Origin: Globisporangium splendens | Lineage: Eukaryota; Oomycota; Peronosporomycetes; Pythiales; Pythiaceae | Assembly: GCA_006386115.1 (NCBI GenBank) | Contig: VFIW01000120.1 | Span: 1 to 64,000 of the forward strand | DNA: 64,000 bases | Direction of reading: 5' to 3' | Shown here: positions 12,170 through 23,300 of the stretch, piece after piece | Layout: each line of letters opens with the position of its first letter | Numbering within the stretch: position 1 is the first letter of the stretch | Position numbers and translations under genes: made by a program | Notes under the pieces: generated by a model | Told to the model about the DNA's origin: nothing | What the model saw: only the letters and a program-made list of their open reading frames with translations | Databases searched by the model: none

Positions 12170-12324
12170 GCATCGTCAAAAGAACGAGTTTTGACTGACA
12201 GAGTACGCAATGACGCAGCCCAAGGCGAAGCGAAGTAGGCTGATTCTCAGCGTCGTTGACGCGAAGCGCACAAAATGATTCTTGCAATGTCGCCGCCAAT
12301 TTCAAAAAGAAAAGAATAAATCGT

Positions 12325-13692
12325 CTATTCATACAATCGCTTAATCCGACGGTAATCTTGGCGGTACTGGTTCTCCACAAAGGATGCCTGGCGAAAGTCT
12401 TTCCACTCCGAGAATTCCTCGAGAAGCGCGTTTGGATCGTAGGACAACAGCAATTGGATGCCTTGGCTGACATCGTTTAAAGTTCGCGCGAGATCCATGT
12501 GGTTCTCGTTCAGGTACGCGCGCTGCAGCTCAAGCAACTCGTAACTGCTTCGAAGGAAGAGAATCGCGTACTCGCGAATGTCTTGGTTCGGTTTTGCTCG
12601 CAGCAGGAGATCACAGCTGTCTGCCACGAGTTTGTGGATTCGGATAAACACGATATGATCGTGCGCCACAATCTCCAGCGCATCCGAGAGCGTCTCTAAC
12701 GCGATCTGAAGCACCTGAGCAACATTGGTTCGATCCTTCAGCAGTTCTTCAGCGGCGCCTAGGATTTTCTCCAGTTCTTTCATTTCCACGCGACCACCGC
12801 CATCTTCAGTGTCATTAGACGGTTGCGGTGGTGGAAGCACGCTGTCACCTCGTCGACACAGCTCGCAAATGCACACGAAACCAAACTGTTCGCGTAGGTT
12901 TTGCTGGCGGTTCTCGCGGCTCTGTTCACGCGGGTACAGGTACGAAATGGTGAGCGCCTCGCCCTTGAGAATCTTCTTCGCCACACGAACCTCCGAGATG
13001 CCATTCGCAGTGGATTCCGGCGTGAACTTGACGCAGTTGGGATTGCAGTCGTGGTTGAACATCGCGTTGTACAGAAACACACCGCTGTCGAACGCATTGC
13101 ACTGCATCGCGAACACGTTCTGCAACAACGCGTCTTCCGACAGCTCCAGGTGCTGGAAATCACGGCGCAGCTGGGTCAGCAGTTCTCCATACTTTTCTCG
13201 ACCAGCGGCCAACAATTCGTCTGGAAGTTCATTCAGCTGCTGCGGGTGGAGGTGACCTAAATGCTGCATGATATCCTTGTAGTCTTCGCGCGACAAGATC
13301 GTTTCCAACGTCGCGATGAAAAACGATGGATCGGACTGCTCGACATCATCGGGCCACGGCACGTACACCTGTTCCACGAGCACCTGCGTTCCCGGCTCCA
13401 GATCTCTCGTCGCAATGTACCCTCTGTGCCCTCCGATGCCTCTGCAGTTGGCGACCAATTCGATCGGCCCCACGGCCAGCGGCTTGACGTCGTCCCATGG
13501 CGCGTACAGACTCGGCACGTCCTGCTCCTGCTCGTCGGCAGTCGCTGCGTCCTGCGGCGTAGTGGCGACGGGCGCAGGCGGCGGCAGGATGCTCAGCGTC
13601 TCGATCGTGGTGGCCACCTGCTGCTCATCGTCGCTGCTGTCGTCGTCAAAGAGCCCGAATGCGGCCTGCACGGACTCACTCGGCTGCGCCAT
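12325..13692 (-). CDS. SET-domain lysine methyltransferase, SMYD-like
   Basis: Intronless, 455 aa. The SET domain spans about residues 75-285. It begins with CRGIGGHRGYIATRDLEPG (83-101), carries the cofactor/active-site motif FNHDCNPNC (212-220) and then ALTISYLY. It ends with the post-SET cysteine cluster FGFVCICELC (270-279). This order fits SMYD/SET-class protein lysine methyltransferases, but no MYND zinc finger is evident between the SET halves. The first 60 residues are acidic and Pro/Gln-rich. The C-terminal third is helical and probably TPR-like, as in SMYD proteins. The substrate is unknown. It converges with ARPC1 across a 155-bp gap. Confidence 0.8.
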   Translation of the reverse strand: MAQPSESVQAAFGLFDDDSSDDEQQVATTIETLSILPPPAPVATTPQDAATADEQEQDVPSLYAPWDDVKPLAVGPIELVANCRGIGGHRGYIATRDLEPGTQVLVEQVYVPWPDDVEQSDPSFFIATLETILSREDYKDIMQHLGHLHPQQLNELPDELLAAGREKYGELLTQLRRDFQHLELSEDALLQNVFAMQCNAFDSGVFLYNAMFNHDCNPNCVKFTPESTANGISEVRVAKKILKGEALTISYLYPREQSRENRQQNLREQFGFVCICELCRRGDSVLPPPQPSNDTEDGGGRVEMKELEKILGAAEELLKDRTNVAQVLQIALETLSDALEIVAHDHIVFIRIHKLVADSCDLLLRAKPNQDIREYAILFLRSSYELLELQRAYLNENHMDLARTLNDVSQGIQLLLSYDPNALLEEFSEWKDFRQASFVENQYRQDYRRIKRLYE

Positions 13693-14485
13693 CCTCCTGC
13701 TGCTGTGCTCAATGCTGCTCCAGCTGAATTTTGGCTACGCACAGCCACCACAAAGGATTAAAGTGTCGAAAACGGGATGTCGAAAATCACCCAGTTTGCA
13801 TTTCCGTCACGTTGGTATTTTTGACAGTGCGTTCTGGTTTATTTTTTTCGAAAGGGCGTGAGGCCAGCACGCAGACGTAAAGGTCTGGCGCCAAATGGGT
13901 ACGCTCTCCACTCCTTTGATGCTTTCTGTCGGCAGCGCACAGGCGCAATCACATAATGGGCAATCACTGTGGACAGCAAGGATCCGCTGGATATGATGGG
14001 TGGCGGCTGTCTGTAGATTCATGCGCGCTGGCCAGTGGAATTGTCCCATTCGCATGGACACATTCACATACAAAAGCCAAGAGAGAAGCGATTGGGGCTT
14101 CTGCCGCTCACATGAAGCTCAGCAGTCAGTCAGGTGCTTCTTGCTTGTTTCCACCCAAATGTGCGAAAAAAAGCAAAAAACAAAAACAAACAAAAAAACT
14201 GGAAAACTGTTTCAGGTACCTCTGAAATCGCATTGGACAGGCTCCAATTTAAACTTTCAGCAAGTGAAGAGTATGCTGGTATACTGGCATTAACTGTTCA
14301 AAGTGATACCCTCTGGATACAGATGGACCAACTAATGCGAGTTGAAGTCCGCGCCAAGCAAAACGCATGCACCATTCCACATTCTGCCCCGCATTTAGCC
14401 AAGAAACGACTCGGGAACACCCGCGAGCCTCTGCTTCTGCGTGTGTGGTCATTCGCGCGCACCTGCCCCTCTGTGGATCGACGCC
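13693..14485. other. Intergenic region, A-rich tract
   Basis: This 793-bp gap lies between two divergent genes. It includes an A-rich tract at about 14165-14201 with runs of A broken by single C or G. It should hold both promoters. Open frames here are short and unconvincing. Confidence 0.45.
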
Positions 14486-16279
14486 ATGCGCACCAGTCGC
14501 CGCGAGAGCGAGGTGCGGCCATCGAGCGCCGACCTGCTGAGCAAGATCCTGCGACGAGGAAGCCACGCCGCGTCGGACGCTGTCGATGAATGTGCGGATT
14601 CGTTAAACGACAACCAGGCGGCCAACTACAATGCCGGTCGAAGCAGAAAAGGCAGCGCGGCAACAAGTAACCAGCATCGGCACAGCGTGAGCGCCAGTGG
14701 GGGACATGCTACCAGCAACAACAAGGATGGTGGAAACGGTACCAACGCACACAGGTTTACGAATTTCCTGATTGACCCGTTCTATCACGCGATTGCACTC
14801 GGCAAAGGGAAAGAGGATGCATCACCTCGATCATCAATTTCGTCGGCTGTGGAGAACCAACGAGTGAGCGCTCCACCGAGTAAAGAAGAATTGGGATGTC
14901 GACAAGCGCTGACTTCGATGTCCTTTGATGCGATGCACCTCGCATTCGATCCATACAATGGTTGCAACCCTGACGACGCGATGGATAATAACGAGCTGGA
15001 GACACTCTTGGAGCACAAAGAGGAAGCGAAAGAACTTGCAACCACCGCTGCATGTGGTACCGACAAAGAGAAATCTGCCTCTCTGCCAGGCAACGAGAAT
15101 CAATCCGAGGAGCCAACGGATACTACAGATGAAAGTGAACAGGACGAAGAGTTGGATTTCAATTCACCGAGCGTGGCTGTGAGTGTGAGGAAGCTGATGC
15201 ACAGAATCGAAAGCATGAGTGAGATGCCCAGCGAGTCGGTGGATGCGACGGTGACTTCGAATCAAGATGAAGAAGAGAATTCAAACGACGATAATGACTC
15301 TACCAGTCCAGATGAAGAAGATGAAGCCACTGTCACTGCTTTGGAAGATCTAGACAATCTCATGCTTGAAGCGAAGATTATCCCGACATACGTGCCGAGT
15401 TGTTTTCCTGAAGCCGAGTTGCCGCAACAATTGAGTGCGAGTGTTCGACGACTTGTGATCGACTTGAAAAATGATTCCGAGCATCGGTATGAACCGCCAC
15501 CTCAGAATGGGTTCTCCGCTCGTCGTCGTGGGAACTCGTGCCCAGTTCCTACTCGCACACAGTTATTCCCGCCTCCGCCACCAGGAAGAAATTCAAGAAC
15601 TCCGTCGGCTTCTCATGAATCGGATCTTTCACACCACAAGAAGAAAGGAACCCTCGGACGACTGGCACCGCGATTTCTCGAGACATTGCATTTACGCCGG
15701 AAACGGAAAACATTCCTCTACACAGATGAGGAACTCGAGTCAATTGAAGGTGCGAGGTGGAAGATTGTGGAGTTGGCATTTCGGTTTGGAGGTAAACATC
15801 GCTTCTACCTCGTGCAAGCTGTCAACATGTTCTTTCCGTTGGTCAAATACGGACGTCGCGGTGGCCCACATGCGACGAGACTACATTGTAACCATTGCGG
15901 TACTCTTCAGTGGCAGCACAAACGCGGCGGTTTAAGCGAAGCGGTAGATCTGGCGCGCGTGCTGCAGATTCTCGACGGGCGTCAAACAGCAGTGTTCAGG
16001 AAATATTCGTCCAACGCGGCATTGGACTCGTGCTCGTTTTCGATTATCTTCAGCGACCGAACGCTTGATCTAGAGACTCAGAACTCGAGCCATCGAGATT
16101 GGTTGATGAGTGCTCTTCGCACCTTGATATCGTACGCAAGAAAGCAGCGCGAAGCCGAGCAACGTGCGATCGCAGAGCGAGGTATTTTACCCCTGGAAGA
16201 TCAGGCATTGTCGGACCAATTCCGAAATGGAACCTTTGCGGGGATAACATCCCCACCAACGAGTGTTATGCTTGTGTAA
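14486..16279 (+). CDS. PH-like domain protein with long acidic N terminus
   Basis: Intronless, 597 aa. The first ~400 residues are low-complexity: Ser/Asn-rich, then strongly acidic, then a proline stretch. The C-terminal part (about residues 420-570) looks like a pleckstrin-homology domain of PI-PLC type: KHRFYLVQAVNMFFPLVKYG, then SEAVDLARVLQILDGRQT, then SFSIIFSDRTLDLETQN and the terminal helix SSHRDWLMSALRTLISYA. Such domains bind phosphoinositides or proteins at membranes. No catalytic domain follows, so an adaptor role is an inference. The first ATG in a good position is 14486; the frame is open upstream but without an ATG. Confidence 0.7.
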   Translation: MRTSRRESEVRPSSADLLSKILRRGSHAASDAVDECADSLNDNQAANYNAGRSRKGSAATSNQHRHSVSASGGHATSNNKDGGNGTNAHRFTNFLIDPFYHAIALGKGKEDASPRSSISSAVENQRVSAPPSKEELGCRQALTSMSFDAMHLAFDPYNGCNPDDAMDNNELETLLEHKEEAKELATTAACGTDKEKSASLPGNENQSEEPTDTTDESEQDEELDFNSPSVAVSVRKLMHRIESMSEMPSESVDATVTSNQDEEENSNDDNDSTSPDEEDEATVTALEDLDNLMLEAKIIPTYVPSCFPEAELPQQLSASVRRLVIDLKNDSEHRYEPPPQNGFSARRRGNSCPVPTRTQLFPPPPPGRNSRTPSASHESDLSHHKKKGTLGRLAPRFLETLHLRRKRKTFLYTDEELESIEGARWKIVELAFRFGGKHRFYLVQAVNMFFPLVKYGRRGGPHATRLHCNHCGTLQWQHKRGGLSEAVDLARVLQILDGRQTAVFRKYSSNAALDSCSFSIIFSDRTLDLETQNSSHRDWLMSALRTLISYARKQREAEQRAIAERGILPLEDQALSDQFRNGTFAGITSPPTSVMLV

Positions 16280-16488
16280 GCCTGGCAGTTTTAGAGTTAA
16301 CATCACCTCACAAGACGATATAGAAAGAGAGACACATCCGTAGAGCGAGATAAGAGACGACGATTATCAGCACAAAGCTGCATATTACGATATTTACCAC
16401 AATGGCAAAGCAAGAACCCGACAATCAGGTCAGTGATCATTATTTGCCTCTGATAACCAACAAACTCCCACCACAGGAGGAAAAAAAA

Positions 16489-18867
16489 CTACACATCATG
16501 AATGGCATTGCTACCCACAGCCTTTTTGATCTTGTTCACTTGGACCACCGCGTCCACACGATTCGGGATGGCGTCGCGCGAGAGACGCAGGTACTTCTTC
16601 AGGATCTCAATGGACGCCAGCACCTCTTCTGCACGAGGACACTGCTCTTCCGCGACATCATCCAAAGACTCGAAATGACCCGCTGCGTGGCTGGCGTCGT
16701 CCAGCTTCTTCGTAGACAAAAAATCGTGTTTCTGGAGCACGCTGCGGATGATCTGCACTTCATCGATGCCCGGATCGGTCACGGACGCGTTGCCCTCCAG
16801 TTCAGCGTACGCCTGCGCATTCAACGGGTCCGGCACGCCGATCCAATGCAAAAAGTCTGGAGCCAACTGTGTCACTTCGTTCATCAAAAGCTGGAGATCT
16901 CGATAGATCGAGGTCGGATTCGGAAGTCCGGTCGCGTTGGTAGTCGGGGGGACCACGGCAGCGCCATTGCCATTGGCGGCAGCATTCGACGAGAGGATTG
17001 CCTTCATGTTGAGCGTCGCGATGGCTTGAGTCGGCAGCAGTCCGCTGTGCACCCAGCAGTTCTGGATCATGTGCTTATCCAGACTATGGAGCGCGATGTA
17101 GAACCAGTGAAACACGTTGCGCGTGTGCATGTGTCGCACAGGGTGAAAGCCCTGGAGGTCTTGGTTCATTATACTTTGACGGTAGTTTGTGAACAGTGTC
17201 TCGATCATCTCATAGCGGAAACGCGCTTTGAATGCCTGGATAATCCCCAAATGGCACGGATGGAACCTCGGTGGCTTAAAATTTGGCGGCAAAAAGTAAA
17301 TCTGCAGGTGATCGTACACAAAGAACGTGCGCTGGTCGCCCTGGGAGTCCAAGATCATCGCAGCCTTGACATGCGGCACGGCGCTGTCCAAGATCACGCG
17401 GAACGTGCGTTTGCGCGACTTCGCCAGCGCATTCAGCGACTTGAGCATGCCCACCATCGTGTGTGCGACTTGCCACCCGGTCTTCGAGTGTCCGTATTGG
17501 ATATTATACATCTGCTGGGTATTCACGCCTTCAAGAAGCAATGGGTTGCGATCGACGCCAATGACCTGCATGTCGAACTTCTCACCTGCAGCGCTCACAA
17601 ACAATGAGACTGTGTATCGTCCGTGAGCCGCAGCATCCGCAGCGGATGGTGGCGCATTCGGGTTCTGGTTTATCGCATTCGGCTTGTACGCCACGGCAAA
17701 CTCGCTGCCCGTCCAAATATCCTGGAGGTCCACTTGGCTCAGACTGTAGTGTAGCTCTCGCAGACGCGTCTGGATGTCCACGTTCTTGATCACGCTCTGC
17801 TCACCGTGCAATTGCTTCGAGCTGAACGAGCCAAAGCGCGTCCGATATCCATCAAGCCAACCGTTGGACGCCGTGAATTTGGAAAGCGCTTGACGCACTT
17901 TATCTGGTAGATCCGCATATGGTTCCTGCAGGATCTTCAGCGCGATGTCCATGGCTTTCTGCTGCAACACGGTGCCCGTGAGCTTCGTGTCCGGGTTGGA
18001 CACCTTCACCTCCATGCGCCACTTGTGCAGACACTCGTCGAGCACGCGCAGGTCGTACGTGCACTTGGTGGTCTTGCGCTTCTTCTTGGTGGCATCGGCC
18101 GAGTCCGTCTCCGTGCGGATGAGGTCTTCCTGGCGGCAGATGTTCGTGATCGTGGTGCGGCCAACGTGGAACTTTTCCGCCAGCTCGCGATGCGTGAACT
18201 TCTTGCTGGCCGCGAGGTCCACGACCTCTCGCTTCTGGCCGAGCGTGAGTCGCATGCGGCGTCCAGACGGCGGCAGTCCGCCTGCATGTGAAGGCGATTC
18301 CGCCGAGCTCCCATTGCCCATACTCGACGAGACAGCGCTGCCCAGTGCGCCTTCGTCATCGTCCTCGTCGTCTTCATCATCCTCGTCCTCCTCCGATCGG
18401 TCGTCGCCATCGTTCTCATTGCCGATCTTCGCATGGAAGTCGCCCATCACATTGCCAGTCACTGCGGCATGCACGCTCACAGTCGCTGGCGCGCCTGCAG
18501 CTTCATTCATCGCGGCGTTCTGTTGCTGCGCCATCATCGCTGGGTGCATGTGGAGCTGCTGTTGGTAGCCATTTGCGACGGCGGGCGTGCGCGGGTGCTT
18601 CCGTCCAATGTGGACGTTGTTGGTGGTGTTGCGCGTCAGCTGGTGGTTGTGCGCCTGCTGCATGTCCATCTCCGCTACGGCATTGGCGTCCACGACGTAG
18701 CCGCTGCTGGCGCTGGGCACGGTTCCATTGCCATTACTACTGCTGCTGCTGGCAGCACTGCTCATGGCGCTGCGTCGGGTTCTCTCCCTCGGGTTTAGCG
18801 ACAACGAGCTTCTCTTCCAAGCACCGCCACAGAAAGCTCGAACCCCGCTTTTGTCAGTATCCGTCAT
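16489..18867 (-). CDS. Pogo/CENP-B-like transposase-derived protein
   Basis: Intronless, 792 aa. Residues 1-200 are low-complexity, with an acidic Asp/Glu run at about 158-172. A psq/CENP-B N-terminal helix-turn-helix follows (RLTLGQKREVVDLAASKKF, about 206-224, to NICRQEDLI). A second CENPB-type HTH covers about 270-350 and contains KFTASNGWLDGYRTRFG. A DDE_1-like core covers about 375-560. In pogo/Tigger enzymes the catalytic residues sit in (D)ETG, LLDNAPSH and PxDxGII contexts. Here the matching segments read IWTGSEF, VILDSAVPH and HPCHLGIIQAFKA. Only the middle Asp (about 494) is obvious, so the protein is probably catalytically dead. No terminal repeats flank it. It looks like a domesticated DNA-binding protein. 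Confidence 0.8.
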   Translation of the reverse strand: MTDTDKSGVRAFCGGAWKRSSLSLNPRERTRRSAMSSAASSSSSNGNGTVPSASSGYVVDANAVAEMDMQQAHNHQLTRNTTNNVHIGRKHPRTPAVANGYQQQLHMHPAMMAQQQNAAMNEAAGAPATVSVHAAVTGNVMGDFHAKIGNENDGDDRSEEDEDDEDDEDDDEGALGSAVSSSMGNGSSAESPSHAGGLPPSGRRMRLTLGQKREVVDLAASKKFTHRELAEKFHVGRTTITNICRQEDLIRTETDSADATKKKRKTTKCTYDLRVLDECLHKWRMEVKVSNPDTKLTGTVLQQKAMDIALKILQEPYADLPDKVRQALSKFTASNGWLDGYRTRFGSFSSKQLHGEQSVIKNVDIQTRLRELHYSLSQVDLQDIWTGSEFAVAYKPNAINQNPNAPPSAADAAAHGRYTVSLFVSAAGEKFDMQVIGVDRNPLLLEGVNTQQMYNIQYGHSKTGWQVAHTMVGMLKSLNALAKSRKRTFRVILDSAVPHVKAAMILDSQGDQRTFFVYDHLQIYFLPPNFKPPRFHPCHLGIIQAFKARFRYEMIETLFTNYRQSIMNQDLQGFHPVRHMHTRNVFHWFYIALHSLDKHMIQNCWVHSGLLPTQAIATLNMKAILSSNAAANGNGAAVVPPTTNATGLPNPTSIYRDLQLLMNEVTQLAPDFLHWIGVPDPLNAQAYAELEGNASVTDPGIDEVQIIRSVLQKHDFLSTKKLDDASHAAGHFESLDDVAEEQCPRAEEVLASIEILKKYLRLSRDAIPNRVDAVVQVNKIKKAVGSNAIHDV

Positions 18868-19030
18868 TGCTTAAAACTACCACCTCCGTTTTAGCATCAT
18901 ACAAGGTTTTGAGGTTATTTCTCCTAATTCGGAGCAAGTACAAAAGTACGCACTTGATTGATAAAGTGCGATATGCGTACTTAACTCGCTTTGTCATTGA
19001 CTCATGAAGAGGTGTTGTGAGCAATAAAGC
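18868..19030. promoter_or_regulatory. Short bidirectional promoter
   Basis: Only 163 bp separate the divergent pogo-derived gene and the RPP40-like gene. A TTTGTCATTGACTCATG stretch at about 18990-19006 contains an Inr-like TCATT upstream of the plus-strand ATG at 19031. This is suggestive only. Confidence 0.4.
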
Positions 19031-20290
19031 ATGGTGAGTGGTGGCAAGAAACGCGCCAAGGATCTGCGTCGCGGTAGCGACCTGCGGCCCGACGGGTACC
19101 CTCACGCAGCGCGCACGCTCGCGTGGCACTCGTGCACGAGCCACCCAAAGTCGCGCCATGAGGAGATCCTGCAGGGCCACGCGCTGAACCAGCAGCTCGA
19201 GCTCTGTTTGCCCGGAGACAAGGAGGGGCTCGCGCTCGCGCAGTCGCTCAAGTGGGAGACGAGCTTCTACTACGAGGTCACGACGTCGCTCGCGATGTTC
19301 CTCTCGAAGCGCTTCATCGCCGAGTACGTTCTGCAGGGCACGGTGTACATGATCGCGAAGAATGTGCCGGTGGACAGCAGCAACTCGGCCATGCTGTTGC
19401 CCACGGGTGAGCTGCTCTTACTCGTCGACAGCGGCACATACGCGCAATTGGGTCTCGTCGGCAAGAAGTACGGGCACGCGATCCCGGCGGAATGCAGACC
19501 CGCAGCAGAGCATGCGCGTCGCGCGCAGCGGTACGTGGTCACGCTGGATCTGAAGTCCAATACGTTTACCTCGGATACCGACAAGGACAAGAGCGCTCGC
19601 GAGCGTATCGTGAGCTGCCTGGAGACCAAGTTTGCGCCGCTCGAGATGCTCGTGTGCGCGTACAATGAGCGCGGATCGGCGTGCACAATTATCTTTGGAG
19701 ACGACGACACCATCGAGCGCAAGCGTGTAGAGCTCAACGGCGAGTGGACCCATTTCCAGGACATCATGGTTCCCCAGTTTGAGAAGTTCTACAGCAGCCT
19801 CGGTGCAATTGACACGAGTGATGACAATGGCGAGACCAGCATCCGCAGCAAGAAAGAGAAGCTCGTGGCGTCGCTGCAAGGCGCGTACGATTGGTTTGGC
19901 CTCGTGGCGTGCCGTCTGACGTATTTGCTGAAGCAGGAGGCTCCAGAAGAGTACGTTTCGGTGTTCACAGGCGTCCCGGATATGTTTGAGTTTCAGGCGA
20001 GTGGCGAGATCGCGAGTGTGCGGTGGCGCGGGCTCATCGCGTCCGAGTTTTGTCGGAAGAACGTGGTTGAGAAGGCTGCGCACGCTGTCAAGTCGGGCAA
20101 AGTGGCCTGGGCAGCAGTCATGGTCTGGGGGTTCCCAGACGCGCTTGTGTCGTGGAAACAGAAAGAAGGGAGGCAGACGCGGGAGCACGGCTACCTCGTG
20201 AACGGCACCAACCACTACACGATCCTGTTGTTGCCCAACGAAGAGTACTTTTTGCTCCAGTCCTTAGGCGCGCATGATGAGACCATGTGA
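19031..20290 (+). CDS. RNase P/MRP subunit p40 (RPP40-like)
   Basis: Intronless, 419 aa. The C terminus matches the RPP40 family in layout: WGFPDALVSWKQKE, then EHGYLVNGTNHYTILLLPNE, then YFLLQSLGAHD. The middle contains YDWFGLVACRLTYLL, typical of the conserved helix before the tail. RPP40 is a protein subunit of nuclear RNase P and RNase MRP, which process pre-tRNA 5' ends and pre-rRNA. The N-terminal ~60 residues are basic and less conserved. Assignment rests on recognising these motifs; no enzyme motif is expected in this subunit. It converges with SKI3 across about 97 bp. Confidence 0.72.
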   Translation: MVSGGKKRAKDLRRGSDLRPDGYPHAARTLAWHSCTSHPKSRHEEILQGHALNQQLELCLPGDKEGLALAQSLKWETSFYYEVTTSLAMFLSKRFIAEYVLQGTVYMIAKNVPVDSSNSAMLLPTGELLLLVDSGTYAQLGLVGKKYGHAIPAECRPAAEHARRAQRYVVTLDLKSNTFTSDTDKDKSARERIVSCLETKFAPLEMLVCAYNERGSACTIIFGDDDTIERKRVELNGEWTHFQDIMVPQFEKFYSSLGAIDTSDDNGETSIRSKKEKLVASLQGAYDWFGLVACRLTYLLKQEAPEEYVSVFTGVPDMFEFQASGEIASVRWRGLIASEFCRKNVVEKAAHAVKSGKVAWAAVMVWGFPDALVSWKQKEGRQTREHGYLVNGTNHYTILLLPNEEYFLLQSLGAHDETM

Positions 20291-20387
20291 TCGTGATTCT
20301 AGCTACTGACAACACAAAATTACAACGATAGAAAGGTTTTCAACGAACGTAGTTCTTCATCTACAATTGCCGTTCACATGTCAAGCT

Positions 20388-23300
20388 CTACGCGATCTTC
20401 GCAATCACGCTTTCGACAAACGACGCGACGGTCGCCTGCTTCGAGTCCTCACTGGTCGAGGCCAATGCCACCGCGCTCTTGATCTGTTTCTTGGCAGTCT
20501 TCGTGTTCTGCTTCTTGCCGTGCACCATCGCCAGGCGAAGGTTGGCCAGGAAATTGCCGACATCGGCAGTCGGGTTTGAAGGAGACGACGTCAATGTGGA
20601 GATAAATTTCCACACCTGCAGTGCGCAATCCAGCGAGTTCGCTTCTTCGTAGACGCCTCCGAGCTCCGTCAGAATCGGAACGACGCGGTGGTTCAAGTGG
20701 GGCACACTCGACGCGACCTTCAGAGCCGCATGGTATGCTTCAATCCCTTCTGCTGGTTTCACGACGGACAGCACGCGCGCATCCAGCAATTCCAACTCGA
20801 CCAACCTGGAATCACTCATCGCGGTTCCATTGTTCTTCTTTTGTTTGACCAACCATTCGTGAGCTTGAGAGCAGTGGCTCGCGGCTTTGCTGCTTTCGTT
20901 TAGACGCACGTAGCAAATACACAGCAGCCAGTGCAATCGCATTTGTTCAAACTCGTGCGCAGAAGACGATTGTGCGATTGTCAAACCGCGTTCAGCCACA
21001 AGAGCAGCCGCTTCGGTGGACTTGCACTTGAGTAGCGCTGCACCAGCAATCACGTACGCGTTCGGGTTCCAAGGCTCCATGTGGACAAGCTTTTGCGCAT
21101 CACGCGCCGAGAACCCGTCGCAGAGATCTTGAGCAAGTCCGATCAAAGTGAGCGCAAAGGTCACATCTTGAATCTCGTCGCAACCCAACCGGTTGCGTTT
21201 CACTGAATGGCGCGAAGCAGACACAAGCTCGTTGTTGCTGATCTTCTGGAAGTCGATCGACGCAAACGCCAGACGAGCCCAGAGTGAGGGGGAAACCTTC
21301 TGGTCGCTGGCGCTCGCTGCGTTCTCGAGGAGGGAGAGACACTCCGGCTCGGCTCCAGATACTCGCTCGTACATTTCGACCACATGCAGATTCGACTTGG
21401 AGACTTCTGCGGCCTCCTCATTGTGCAGCAGGTGTTCTTTGCATAATAAGCTCACCGGTTCTGCTTCCGTCGGATGCGTAGAGCTCAGTAGACCGGCGAT
21501 CGAGAGCCCGACGACTGCAACGACGGCTCTCTCCGAGGTACTGAGGTTATCTTGAAGAAGAGCGCTCACCTCTTGGAGAGAGCCCTTGCCGTCCGACTCG
21601 TGATAGAGTTGTTGCGCTTTGAGCACACGCAGTAGCACTGTTTGGTTAGATGGCAACTGCTGAACAGCGGCGATGGCTTGAGCAAACGCATCTTTACCAG
21701 TCGAGTCAGCGCCTCCAAGCAGAGCGACTTTGGCATTCCATTGCACTCCCTTCTCCTGGACTTGTTGAACAGACCAAGGTGCTTTGGTCACATACGACAG
21801 CGCATTCGCAAACGACCCACGAGATTCTTCGTACAGCCCCAGTCGTCGCTGCAGCACTCCGAGCGCATTCCAAGCACCAGCATTGTACGGATCTCGCTCC
21901 AAGAGTTTGCGCATGGCGAACAGGAGCTCCTCGTCGTTGCCAGCCGCTGCGTTCAGCAGGATCGCTGTCGTGAACCCCTGTAGCGCATCCAAGTCCAAAC
22001 CCACTTCCAAGGCGCACCGGAATGCCTCAACTGCCTTTTGTTGCTCTGCTTCCGACGCCTCCCGACGAGAGAGCATGCCGTAGCCGTTCCACATCGACGG
22101 ATTGTCCGCGTTGACACTCTGTAGGTGAATGAAAGCCTTCTGTGCCAAGGATGCCGCGAGTTTTGCATCCGGGTGATGAACGTACAGCATACCCAAGTTC
22201 GCCCATGCGGACTCGTTGCTTTCAATTTGGATGGCTCGGATCCACGCGAACTGCTTGACGAGTACGTGGTCGTGCACGACTCCGAGTCCGTTCCATGCGA
22301 GTCCATACTCTGGATTCGCCTTAAGCGCGTCTCGAAAGGATGTTCTCGCCTTGTGCTTCAGCTTCTTGACGCTCGCAAGAACCTCAGGGGTTTGTTTCTC
22401 GATGTCGGCCGACAGTTGGAGCGCACGAGGGGAATTAAGGTGCTCAAACCCAAAAAAGTGGATCCCGTGGACCGTGCACAGCGCTTGTGCCTCGTACCAG
22501 CTGCACACGCCGACATCGAAGTGCACTTGCGCAAGATCCGCACTTGACGCTGCATCACTTGACTTCGTGGAGAGTGCGACAACGGCTTCGTACGCTTTGC
22601 GTCCGTCGGAAATGAACTCCGTCCACGATGTCGACTCGTCGTCGCCTTCACGTGCGTCAAAGTCACTTGGCGACAAGTAGAACGCGAAGCAGTGAATGTC
22701 GCCGAGCAGCTTGAATCCTTCCGCGGACGAAGCAATGCCGGACGAGGACAACCTCTTCATAAAGCTTGATGCCTTCTTCAGATTCCCAGCCGCTCGACCG
22801 TACAGACCTTCTGCACACAGATACTTGGCTTGCTTGAACAAGAGCTCAGCATAGAGCATCGACACGACCGATTGCTGTTCAGCATTCGTACAAGGCGACG
22901 AGGCACCAACCAAGGGCTCAATGTGCTCGAACGCTTCGGTAAAGAAAAGCAGCACGCCTTCAATCCGCGCCAATTCGCACATGACGCACCAATTTGTCTC
23001 CCCAAGTTCAATGGCTTTCAGGTACGACTTTTGCGCCGACACCAATTTCCCGAAATGGCGGTATACGTGACCCAGCGTGACCCAGTACTGCGCATTGAAG
23101 GGGTCGTTGCGCAGCACCAAGTGCAACTTGCCAACGGCTCGCTCATCGTCATTATCCACCAGATGCTGGGAGAGTCGAAGCAGAGCCCACGTTGGCGCTG
23201 CCTCTTGCTCTTGCGCTGTGTCTTCCCATAGCTTCACGTTCAGCTCTCGCTTGCCTTGCTGTTCATAGAGATCACTGAGTGCAATGCCAGCCATGTCGTT

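Noticed and set aside
16402..17607. 401-codon plus-strand frame opposite the pogo-like gene
   Set aside because: Antisense shadow of a conserved transposase-derived frame; no recognisable domain.
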